Origin: G963674665 sp964609625
GTDB taxonomy: Bacteria > Desulfobacterota > Desulfovibrionia > Desulfovibrionales > Desulfovibrionaceae
Length of the DNA: 64,000 nt
Direction: 5' to 3'
Assembly: GCA_964609625.1 (NCBI GenBank)
Contig: CAZSRS010000009.1
Coordinates: 1 to 64,000 of the forward strand
Below are positions 49,907 through 57,250 of this stretch, piece by piece. A model generated the notes under the pieces. That model made no database searches. It saw nothing but the letters and a program-made list of their open reading frames with translations, and was not told the DNA's origin. Both the position numbers and the translations under genes were made by a program. Positions within the stretch are counted from its first letter, which is position 1. Each line of letters opens with the position of its first letter.

Positions 49907-52123
49907 CTATCGTCCCACGGCAAGGGGCACGATGGGCTGCATGCGTCCCCGCAGGATTTCCAGGGCCAGATGCTCTTCCACCGGGCGGGAGAAGAGGTAG
50001 CCCTGCCCGTATTCGCAACTGAGTGTGCAGAGTTCGCCGTGCTGTGTGGACTCCTCGATGCCTTCGGCCACCACCTCCAGCCCCAGGTTGTGTGCCAGGT
50101 TGATGATGGCGCGGACTATCTCCAGGTTTTCCGGGGCCATGTGCATGCGCTGGACAAAACTGAGGTCGATCTTGAGATGGTCGAGAGGGAAGCGGCTGAG
50201 GTGGTTCATGGAGGAGTACCCGGTGCCGAAGTCGTCGATGGAGAGTTGGATGCCCAGGTCGCGCAATCGGTTGAGCTTGTCCACGGCCACGTCGGCGTTT
50301 TCCATGATGGTGCTCTCGGTGAGCTCCAGCTTGAGCATTCTGGGAGGGAGGCCATGGCGCTTGAGGGTGTCGCGGATACGGTCCAGCAAGCCGAGACTGG
50401 AAAACTGCCGGCAGGAGATGTTCACGCACACGGCTATGTCATTGGCCCGGGTCTCGTGCCGCCGCCACGAGGACATGATCCTGCAGGCCTCGTCCAACAC
50501 CCAGTCCCCCAGTTCGATGATCAGGCCGGAGTCTTCTGCCACGGGGATGAACTCCGCCGGAGGCACGACACCGCGCTCCGGGTGCCGCCAGCGCACCAGG
50601 GCCTCGAAGGCGATGAGTCGTTTGTCCTTGAGGGAGATGATGGGTTGGAACACGAGAAAGAAGTGCCTGGCCTCGAGGGCGCGGCGCAGGTCTTCCTCCA
50701 TGGACAGGGTACGCATGGCCTGTTCCAGCAATTTGCCGGTGAAGACCTTGAAGTTGTTGCGGCCCGAGCGTTGGGCATGGCGCATGGCCACCGCGGCGTT
50801 CTGCAGCAGGTCCTCGGGTTTGCGATACACCGCGGGGCTGAGCACGATACCGATGTTCACGCCGGACTGGATTTGGTGCACGTCGAGCAGGAAAGGGGCG
50901 CACAATGCGTCGAGGATGCGCCGGGCCACCTTTACCGCCTCGCGGGGCGAATCCAGTTCGTCCAGGATGATCACGAAGGAGTCACCGTCGTAGCGTGAGA
51001 CCGTGTCGATGCTGCGGACCAGGCCGGTGACGCGTTCCGCGGCCTGCACGAGCAGGTTGTCGCTGAGCACGTGCCCCAGGCTTTCGTTGACCTGGGCATA
51101 GCGGTCCATCTGGATCACAAGCACGGCATAGTGGTAGTTGATGCGTCTTTTGGAACGCTCCAGGACGCAACCGATGCGGTCGAGGCAGAGGGTGCGGTTG
51201 GCCAAGCCCGTGAGTGAATCGTGCAGAGCCGCATGCTGGAGTTGCTGCTCCATGGCCTTGCGGATGGTGATTTCCCGCATGCTGGTGCGGATGCCCAGGT
51301 AGGTTCCATCCATGTCGTACACGGGCCTGCTGATCTGGCAGATCCAATACTCCTGCCCGGCGGCGTCGACAAGGCGGAAATCCGTGGGACCTGCCTCCCC
51401 GATGCAGGCGTGGTCCATGTGCGCATCCCAGGTACCGAGGTCCTCTTCATGGATCAGCCCGCGCACCGCGTTCTGGCCCCGCTCGAGGAAGAACTCCGGG
51501 GGGCGGCCGCTGATGCGCTGACACGCCGGACTGACGAACTCGATATGCTTGTCCGGCGCGATCCACATTTCCCAGTCAAGGGTGTGTTCGACCATGATCC
51601 GATAACGCCGCTCGGATTCCGCGAGGGCATGCAGCACCGCCTTGCGTTCACCGATATCGCGGGCAATGGCCAGGAGCACGGGGCCGTCGGGCAAATCCAC
51701 CCGGTTCAGGGAGACCTCGGTCTCGAACTCCGCGCCGGCAGCGGTGCGGTGTCGCCATTCGAAGCGCAGCCGCCCCTCTTGCATGGCTTGGGCGATGTAG
51801 CGCCTGGCGAGTTCCTCGGAGGAAACTCCGCTTTTCTGCAAGGTGGGTGAGAAGTCCTGCGGAGTCTTGCCCAGGACATCGTCCTTGTGGCAGTCGAAGA
51901 ATTTTTCGGCCATGGGGTTGCATTGCAGGAAGATGCCGTTACGCAGGGTGAAGATGGCGTCGTCCGCGGCCAGATACAGCGAATGCAGCAGCAGGCCGTT
52001 GGCCTGGGCTGATCCATGCATGTCGTGCGCGAGGCTGTCCAGGTTCTCGAGTTCGGCGATACGGCGGCGCAGACGCTGGATTTCGGCCTGTAATTCCGTC
52101 AAGGCTATACCCGGATCTTCCAT
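49907..52123 (-). CDS. PAS-PAS-GGDEF-EAL protein, probable c-di-GMP phosphodiesterase
   Basis: A 738-residue cytoplasmic protein. A short N-terminal coiled coil is followed by two PAS units (about 45-170 and 175-290), a GGDEF domain whose signature is degenerate (RYDGDSF instead of GGDEF), and an EAL domain with intact catalytic motifs (FEALVRW, ELTES, DDFGTGYSS, EYGQGYLFSRP). It is therefore predicted to degrade c-di-GMP, perhaps with GTP sensing by the degenerate domain. The ATG at 52123 has GGGGTGG eight bases upstream. Confidence 0.9.
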   Translation of the reverse strand: MEDPGIALTELQAEIQRLRRRIAELENLDSLAHDMHGSAQANGLLLHSLYLAADDAIFTLRNGIFLQCNPMAEKFFDCHKDDVLGKTPQDFSPTLQKSGVSSEELARRYIAQAMQEGRLRFEWRHRTAAGAEFETEVSLNRVDLPDGPVLLAIARDIGERKAVLHALAESERRYRIMVEHTLDWEMWIAPDKHIEFVSPACQRISGRPPEFFLERGQNAVRGLIHEEDLGTWDAHMDHACIGEAGPTDFRLVDAAGQEYWICQISRPVYDMDGTYLGIRTSMREITIRKAMEQQLQHAALHDSLTGLANRTLCLDRIGCVLERSKRRINYHYAVLVIQMDRYAQVNESLGHVLSDNLLVQAAERVTGLVRSIDTVSRYDGDSFVIILDELDSPREAVKVARRILDALCAPFLLDVHQIQSGVNIGIVLSPAVYRKPEDLLQNAAVAMRHAQRSGRNNFKVFTGKLLEQAMRTLSMEEDLRRALEARHFFLVFQPIISLKDKRLIAFEALVRWRHPERGVVPPAEFIPVAEDSGLIIELGDWVLDEACRIMSSWRRHETRANDIAVCVNISCRQFSSLGLLDRIRDTLKRHGLPPRMLKLELTESTIMENADVAVDKLNRLRDLGIQLSIDDFGTGYSSMNHLSRFPLDHLKIDLSFVQRMHMAPENLEIVRAIINLAHNLGLEVVAEGIEESTQHGELCTLSCEYGQGYLFSRPVEEHLALEILRGRMQPIVPLAVGR

Positions 52124-52248
52124 CACTCATACCACCCCTTTCCCCCCATAAATACAAAAGTTTGTCACGATCCCGATAAAAAGGCAACTGTGTGATTGTG
52201 CACAAGAAAAGAGGGGAATCTGGTGGGGTGGAAGCAGGAGACGGTGCG

Positions 52249-52515
52249 TCAGAGCAGCTTCAGGGCAGCCACCACCACGAGCAGCACACTGAGCATGGCA
52301 CCCATGCGGATGGTCAGCTTGATCTCCAGGTCCTTGACCGTGCGCTCCAGATCGGCCTTGATGCGCTGCGTGGCGATTTCGATGTCCTGCTTGGTGGCGA
52401 GTTCCGAACCGATGAGGCTCCTGAGGGTTTGGGCGTGGATACGGGCCTGGGCGTCGGGCACGCCGGCGTCCTTCAGGGCTTCGGCATAGGAAAGGGTATC
52501 GAAGGTGGTCTGCAT
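52249..52515 (-). CDS. Small coiled-coil membrane protein (DUF1640/CCDC90-like)
   Basis: An 88-residue protein. The pattern FDTLSYAEALKDAGVPDAQARIHAQTL, then a coiled coil (ELATKQDIEIATQRIKADLERTVKDLEIKLT) and a C-terminal membrane helix (MLSVLLVVVAALKLL), is that of DUF1640-type proteins that resemble the mitochondrial MCUR1/CCDC90 family. Function in bacteria unknown. GGAGG lies before the ATG. It is unlinked in function to uvrA, its upstream neighbour. Confidence 0.75.
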   Translation of the reverse strand: MQTTFDTLSYAEALKDAGVPDAQARIHAQTLRSLIGSELATKQDIEIATQRIKADLERTVKDLEIKLTIRMGAMLSVLLVVVAALKLL

Positions 52516-52585
52516 GGGCTGGCCTCCACACTTCCTCTATACCGCATGCGGTAGGGTCTGGCAAGGCGAGGCGCGCTGAAGATCA

Positions 52586-55345
52586 TCACCCCCCCAGGAA
52601 GCTGCCGGTCACGGAATTCGGGTCGGTCATGAGGTCCTCTGGCGTGCCCTGGGCCACGATGCGCCCCCCGTTCTCGCCCCCCCCGGGTCCCAGGTCGATG
52701 ACGTGGTCCGCGGCCATGATCACGTCCACGTTGTGCTCGATGACCAGCACGCTGGCTCCCTTGTCCACCAAGCCGTGCAGCACCTGGATCAGCTTCCCGA
52801 CCTCGTGCATGTGCAGCCCCGTGGTAGGTTCGTCCAGCACGTACAGGGTGCGGGGCAGGCTGCGCTTGCCCAGTTCGCGGGAAATCTTGATCCGCTGGGC
52901 CTCGCCCCCGGAAAGTGTCGTGGCCGGCTGCCCCAGGGTCAGGTACTCCAGCCCCACCTCCTCGAGCACGGCCAGGCGGCGCTCCAGCACGGGGTAGTTG
53001 GTGAAGAAGGCTCTGGCCTGGCGCACGGTCAGTCCCAGGACTTCGGAGATGTTCAACCCCTTGTAGCGTACGTCCAGGGTCTCGCGGTTGTAGCGCTGCC
53101 CCTTGCAGACGTCGCAGGTGACGTAGACGTCGGGCAGGAAGTGCATTTCCACGCGCAGTTGGCCGTCGCCTTGGCAGGCCTCGCAGCGCCCCCCACGGAC
53201 GTTGAAGCTGAAACGCCCCGGTGTGTAACCGCGTTGTCTGGCCTCGGGGGTCATGGAGAAGATCTTGCGAATCTCGTCGAAGACCTTGGTGTAGGTGGCG
53301 GGGTTGGACCTGGGAGTGCGGCCGATGGGGGTTTGGTCGATGGAGATGATCCGTTCGATCTGCTCCTGGCCGGCGATGCCGTCGATGAGGCCGGGCGTGT
53401 CCACCTTGATGCCGCGCTCCAGGGCCAGGTGCTTATAGAGGGTGTCCACCACCAGGGAGCTTTTGCCCGAGCCCGAGGGGCCGGTGACGCAGGCTAGGCA
53501 GCCCAGGGGCACGCGGCAATGCAGGTTGCGCAGGTTGTTGGTGCGCACGCCCTGGAGTTCAAGGTGTCCGGCTGGCGGCCTACGTTGTGTGGGGCGGGTG
53601 ATGCGCAGCTCCCTGCGCAGGTACTTGGAGGTCAGGGAACGCTCGTTTTCCAGCAACTCCTGGAGGGTGCCGTTGTGCACCACCTCGCCCCCCAGTGCGC
53701 CGGAGCCCGGCCCGAGCTCCAGAAGGTGGTCCGCGGCGCGGATGGTGGCCTCGTCGTGCTCCACCACCAGGACAGTGTTGCCCCGGCTCTGCAGGTTGCG
53801 CAGGGTGTCCAGCAGCCGCTGGTTGTCCTTGGGATGCAGGCCGATGCTGGGCTCGTCGAGCACATAGGTCACGCCCACCAGGCCCGAGCCAAGCTGTCCG
53901 GCCAGGCGGATGCGCTGGGCCTCGCCCCCGGACAGGGTGCCCATGGTGCGCGCCAGGTTGATGTAGTCCAGGCCCACGTTGGCCAGGAAGCCCAGGCGGT
54001 GGTTCAGTTCCTTGAGCAGGGGCTCGGCGATCTTGTTCTTGTGGCCGTTGAAAGCCAACCGCCCCAGCCATTCCAGTGCCTGGCCGATGGACAGGGAGCA
54101 GAATTCGTGGATGTTCAGGCCGTCCACCCGCACGGCCAAGGACTCGGGCCGCAGCCTGGTGCCGTTGCAGACCGGACAGGGGCGGCTCTGGCGGAAACGA
54201 GACAGCTCGTCGCGCCAGATGGGGCCGTACTCCATGCCGGATTCCAGCAGGTTGACCACGCCGGGCCAACCGTCCGCCTCCCAGCCAAAGAACAGCGCCT
54301 GCCAGGCCTCTGGCGAAAAGTCCTTGAGTGGGGTGCCCAGGCCGAAGCCGAAGCGCCGTCCCAGGGCCTCCACGCCGGGGATATGCCTGGTCAGCACGCG
54401 GGGGCGTTTCCAGGGTATGATCCCGCCCTGATTCAGGGAGAGCCCCTTGTTGGGCGCCAGCAGATTGGGCTCGAAGTACTCCACGCTGCCGATGCCCGAG
54501 CAGCGCGGGCAGGCGCCCTGCGGGCTGTTGAAGGAGAACAACTGCGGACTGGGCGAGGGCAGGCTGATCCGGCAGGAGGGGCAGACCGACTCCGTGCTCA
54601 GGCCGCGCTCGGAAGCGACGCTGGACCCCTGGCCCAGGATCACCAGGGTCAGACGACCCTGCCCGTATTGCAGGGTCAGCTCCACCGAGTCGGCGAGGCG
54701 TTTGCGGATGTCGGGTTGCATCACCAGCCGGTCCACCACCAGGTCCAGGCTGTGCTTCTTGTTCTTCTCCAGGTCGGGCAGCGGTTCCAGGGGCATGATC
54801 TCGCCGTCCACGCGGACACGGGCAAAGCCCTGGGCCTTGAGCTTCTTCAGCCGCTCCTGCTGCGTACCCTTCTGGTGCTCCACCAGGGGTGCCATGAGCA
54901 TGAAACGCGTGCCCTGTGGCAGGGCCAAAACCTCGTCGATGATCTCGTCGGAGGTCTGGGCCTGGATGGGTCTGTCGCACTGGGGGCAGTAGACCTGCCC
55001 CAAACGGGCGTAGAACACGCGCAGGAAGTCGTAGATTTCGGTGACAGTGCCCACGGTGGAGCGCGGGTTGCGGGAGCCGGACTGCTGCTCCAGGGAGATG
55101 GCCGGGGACAGTCCCTCGATCTTCTCCACCAGGGGCTTGTCCATCTGGGGCAGGAACTGCCTGGCGTAGGCCGAGAGGGATTCGACGTAGCGCCGCTGCC
55201 CCTCGGCGTAGATCAGGTCAAAGGCCAGGGTGGACTTGCCCGAGCCCGAGGGGCCGCAGATGACCACCAGCCGCTCCCTGGGGATGTCCAGGGTCAGGTT
55301 CTTGAGGTTGTGCTGCCGCGCGCCTTCTATATGGATGCTGCTCAT
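52586..55345 (-). CDS. uvrA: Excinuclease ABC subunit A
   Basis: A 919-residue damage-recognition ATPase of nucleotide excision repair. Two ABC modules are present (Walker A GPSGSGKSTL and GPSGSGKSSL; signatures LSGGEAQRIRL and LSGGEAQRIKI). Zinc-binding Cys pairs include CPSCRIS...CPRCSG and CEACQGDG...CDVCKG. Length is normal (about 940). It starts at 55345 with MSSIHIEGARQHNLKN, the canonical opening. Confidence 0.97.
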   Translation of the reverse strand: MSSIHIEGARQHNLKNLTLDIPRERLVVICGPSGSGKSTLAFDLIYAEGQRRYVESLSAYARQFLPQMDKPLVEKIEGLSPAISLEQQSGSRNPRSTVGTVTEIYDFLRVFYARLGQVYCPQCDRPIQAQTSDEIIDEVLALPQGTRFMLMAPLVEHQKGTQQERLKKLKAQGFARVRVDGEIMPLEPLPDLEKNKKHSLDLVVDRLVMQPDIRKRLADSVELTLQYGQGRLTLVILGQGSSVASERGLSTESVCPSCRISLPSPSPQLFSFNSPQGACPRCSGIGSVEYFEPNLLAPNKGLSLNQGGIIPWKRPRVLTRHIPGVEALGRRFGFGLGTPLKDFSPEAWQALFFGWEADGWPGVVNLLESGMEYGPIWRDELSRFRQSRPCPVCNGTRLRPESLAVRVDGLNIHEFCSLSIGQALEWLGRLAFNGHKNKIAEPLLKELNHRLGFLANVGLDYINLARTMGTLSGGEAQRIRLAGQLGSGLVGVTYVLDEPSIGLHPKDNQRLLDTLRNLQSRGNTVLVVEHDEATIRAADHLLELGPGSGALGGEVVHNGTLQELLENERSLTSKYLRRELRITRPTQRRPPAGHLELQGVRTNNLRNLHCRVPLGCLACVTGPSGSGKSSLVVDTLYKHLALERGIKVDTPGLIDGIAGQEQIERIISIDQTPIGRTPRSNPATYTKVFDEIRKIFSMTPEARQRGYTPGRFSFNVRGGRCEACQGDGQLRVEMHFLPDVYVTCDVCKGQRYNRETLDVRYKGLNISEVLGLTVRQARAFFTNYPVLERRLAVLEEVGLEYLTLGQPATTLSGGEAQRIKISRELGKRSLPRTLYVLDEPTTGLHMHEVGKLIQVLHGLVDKGASVLVIEHNVDVIMAADHVIDLGPGGGENGGRIVAQGTPEDLMTDPNSVTGSFLGG

Positions 55346-55375
55346 GGTCTCTCCGGTAGAGGGGTGTAAGGCACA

Positions 55376-56056
55376 TCAGATAATCACGGAGAGCAGAACG
55401 ACAAGTAGCAGGGCCGGCAAAAGATTGGCGATGCGGATGGCCTTGATCTCCAGGAGGTTGAAGCCGATGCCCAGGATGAGCACGCCCCCTGTGGCCGTGA
55501 GCTGGGCGATGAGGGGCTCGGTGAACAGCCCCTGCAGCGAGGCCGCGAAATACGTCAGTCCGAGTTGGTACAGCAGCAAGGGCAGCACCGAGAAGATCAC
55601 ACCCAGGCCATAGGTGGCAGCCAGGGCGATGGATGCGAAGCCGTCGAGCATGGACTTGGTGTAGAGCAGCGTGGGGTCCTGACGCAGGCCTTCGTCGAAG
55701 CTGCCGAGGATGGTCATGGGGCCGACGCAGAAGATCAGGAAGGCCGTGATCATGCCGTCGGTGAACAAGGCGTTGTCCGACTTGAGCCGCTTCTTCAGCC
55801 ACAGGGCCCCCTTCTGGAAACCGTCCTCGACGCGCGCCAACTCGCCGATCACGCCGCCGAGCACCACGCTGAAGATCAGGGGCAGGGGTTTCTGCATCCG
55901 TAGGGCCATGGACACGCCGATGACCAGGGTGCAGAGCCCCAGGCCCTGGAACACGATGCTTCGGCATTTCTCCGGCATCTTGCCGCTGAGCAGCACGCCG
56001 ATGGTGCCGCCGACGATCACTGCGGCCACGTTGGCCAGGGTACCTACTGGGAGCAT
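55376..56056 (-). CDS. DUF554-family membrane protein
   Basis: A 226-residue integral membrane protein with about six to seven helices. The start MLPVGTLANVAAVIVGGTIGVLLSGKMPE and the segments FSVVLGGVIGELARVED and TATGGVLILGIGFNLLEIKAIRIANLLPALL are the DUF554 (YdfK-like) pattern. Transport function is possible but unproven. It lies 30 bases before uvrA on the same strand. Confidence 0.88.
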   Translation of the reverse strand: MLPVGTLANVAAVIVGGTIGVLLSGKMPEKCRSIVFQGLGLCTLVIGVSMALRMQKPLPLIFSVVLGGVIGELARVEDGFQKGALWLKKRLKSDNALFTDGMITAFLIFCVGPMTILGSFDEGLRQDPTLLYTKSMLDGFASIALAATYGLGVIFSVLPLLLYQLGLTYFAASLQGLFTEPLIAQLTATGGVLILGIGFNLLEIKAIRIANLLPALLLVVLLSVII

Positions 56057-56430
56057 GGGAAGACCTTGGATAATGGGGTTGGCTAGGTGAGTCCGAAGCA
56101 GGTGTGGCCGCGGGAAAGGCCCGTCTTCCTGGGTGGTTGGTGGTAATTGTTTAATTTTACACTAAATGCGAAAAAACATGGCGAAGAATTACCTAATCGC
56201 CTCGATGAGTGCAAGTATACTTTCACTCATCAACGCAGTAAGTGTGGAACTGTGAGATGAGGGGGTGGAACTGGCGGTCCGGCGGACAGGAAGAAGGCTG
56301 CCCGTGGGACAGTATCCGCGTCCCAACAGGCTTGAAGCCAAGGGGAGCATCACGGAGCATGCCCAGTGGGCAAGAATCTTCCGCAAGGCAGGCGATTCGA
56401 TGAAAAACCACAAGCCGAGAGGGACCTATC
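56057..56430. other. 374-base divergent spacer between the DUF554 gene and the GNAT gene
   Basis: No gene is supported. The middle (about 56145-56240) is AT-rich and holds the 28-bp palindrome listed separately. Promoters for both flanking genes probably lie here. Confidence 0.4.
56204..56231. promoter_or_regulatory. 28-bp palindrome, candidate operator
   Basis: Outer arms GATGAGTG (56204-56211) and CACTCATC (56224-56231) flank a perfect 10-bp palindromic core AAGTATACTT (56213-56222). A single base pair on each side (C/T) is the only mismatch in the whole dyad. It lies between divergent genes in an AT-rich stretch. Confidence 0.5.
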
Positions 56431-57213
56431 GTGGAGCCGGACATTCGCGAATTGAAGAGTACGGAAGAACTCGAGCAGTGCATCGCCCTGCAGCGGGCGG
56501 TCTGGGGGTTGAACGAACTCGGTCTGATGTCGCCCATCACCCTCAAGGCACTGACCCTGGAGGCCGTCCACGTGGGACTCGTGTTGGGGGCGTATGTGCG
56601 GGAGCACTTGGTGGGGATGGCCATCGTCCTGGGCTGCATGGAGCAGGGAGTGGCGTATGGGCACATGCTCGGCGTGCTGGAGGAGTACCGCGACGCCGGG
56701 ATTGGAAGGTCGTTGCACCAGTGCGTGGCGCGGCGGCTGGTGGCCCAAGGGGTACGGGAATTGGTCTGGACCTTTGAACCGCTGGAGAGCCGCAACGCCC
56801 ACGTATACATCAACCGCGCCGGCGCACGCATGGTGGCCTATCAGGAGGCGTGCTTCCACGTCCAGTGCGACATGCACGCCGGTTTGCCCTTGGATCGTCT
56901 CCTTGCACGAGCGCCTTTGGAGTGGCACGGTGCCGCGACGCCACTTCTTTCGTATGTGGAGGCCTGTCGCCGCTATCCGGTGGTCACGACAAGGCGGATG
57001 CCTGATGCCGACGGTGTGCTCGTGCACATTCCCGGCGATCTGGCCGGGTTGAAGGCCAGGGATATGGACGAGGCTCGGCGCTATCGTCTCGAGACGCGGA
57101 TTGTGTTCAACGAGTACCTGAACCGGCGCGGCTATCAGGGAACGGGCTTCATCTCCGAGCAGACCCAGCAGGGGCGGGTCAGCTGCTATCTGCTGACCAG
57201 GAAGCACGCCTGA
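56431..57213 (+). CDS. GNAT-family N-acetyltransferase-like protein
   Basis: A 260-residue protein. The acetyl-CoA-binding segment reads GHMLGVLEEYRDAGIGRSLHQC, with a preceding beta strand (VGMAIVLGCMEQGVAYGH) and a following WTFEPLESRNAHVYINRAGARMVAYQEACF, resembling the larger COG3375-type GNAT proteins. The C-terminal half is a further alpha/beta region without known motif. The start is a GTG at 56431 after GAGAGGG. Substrate unknown. Confidence 0.75.
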   Translation: MEPDIRELKSTEELEQCIALQRAVWGLNELGLMSPITLKALTLEAVHVGLVLGAYVREHLVGMAIVLGCMEQGVAYGHMLGVLEEYRDAGIGRSLHQCVARRLVAQGVRELVWTFEPLESRNAHVYINRAGARMVAYQEACFHVQCDMHAGLPLDRLLARAPLEWHGAATPLLSYVEACRRYPVVTTRRMPDADGVLVHIPGDLAGLKARDMDEARRYRLETRIVFNEYLNRRGYQGTGFISEQTQQGRVSCYLLTRKHA

Positions 57214-57250
57214 AGGTTGGAGAGGCAGCGGGATGTAAATCGCTTCGTCC

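Noticed and set aside
53519..55369. 616-residue plus-strand frame opposite uvrA
   Set aside because: Antisense of uvrA; no domain pattern.
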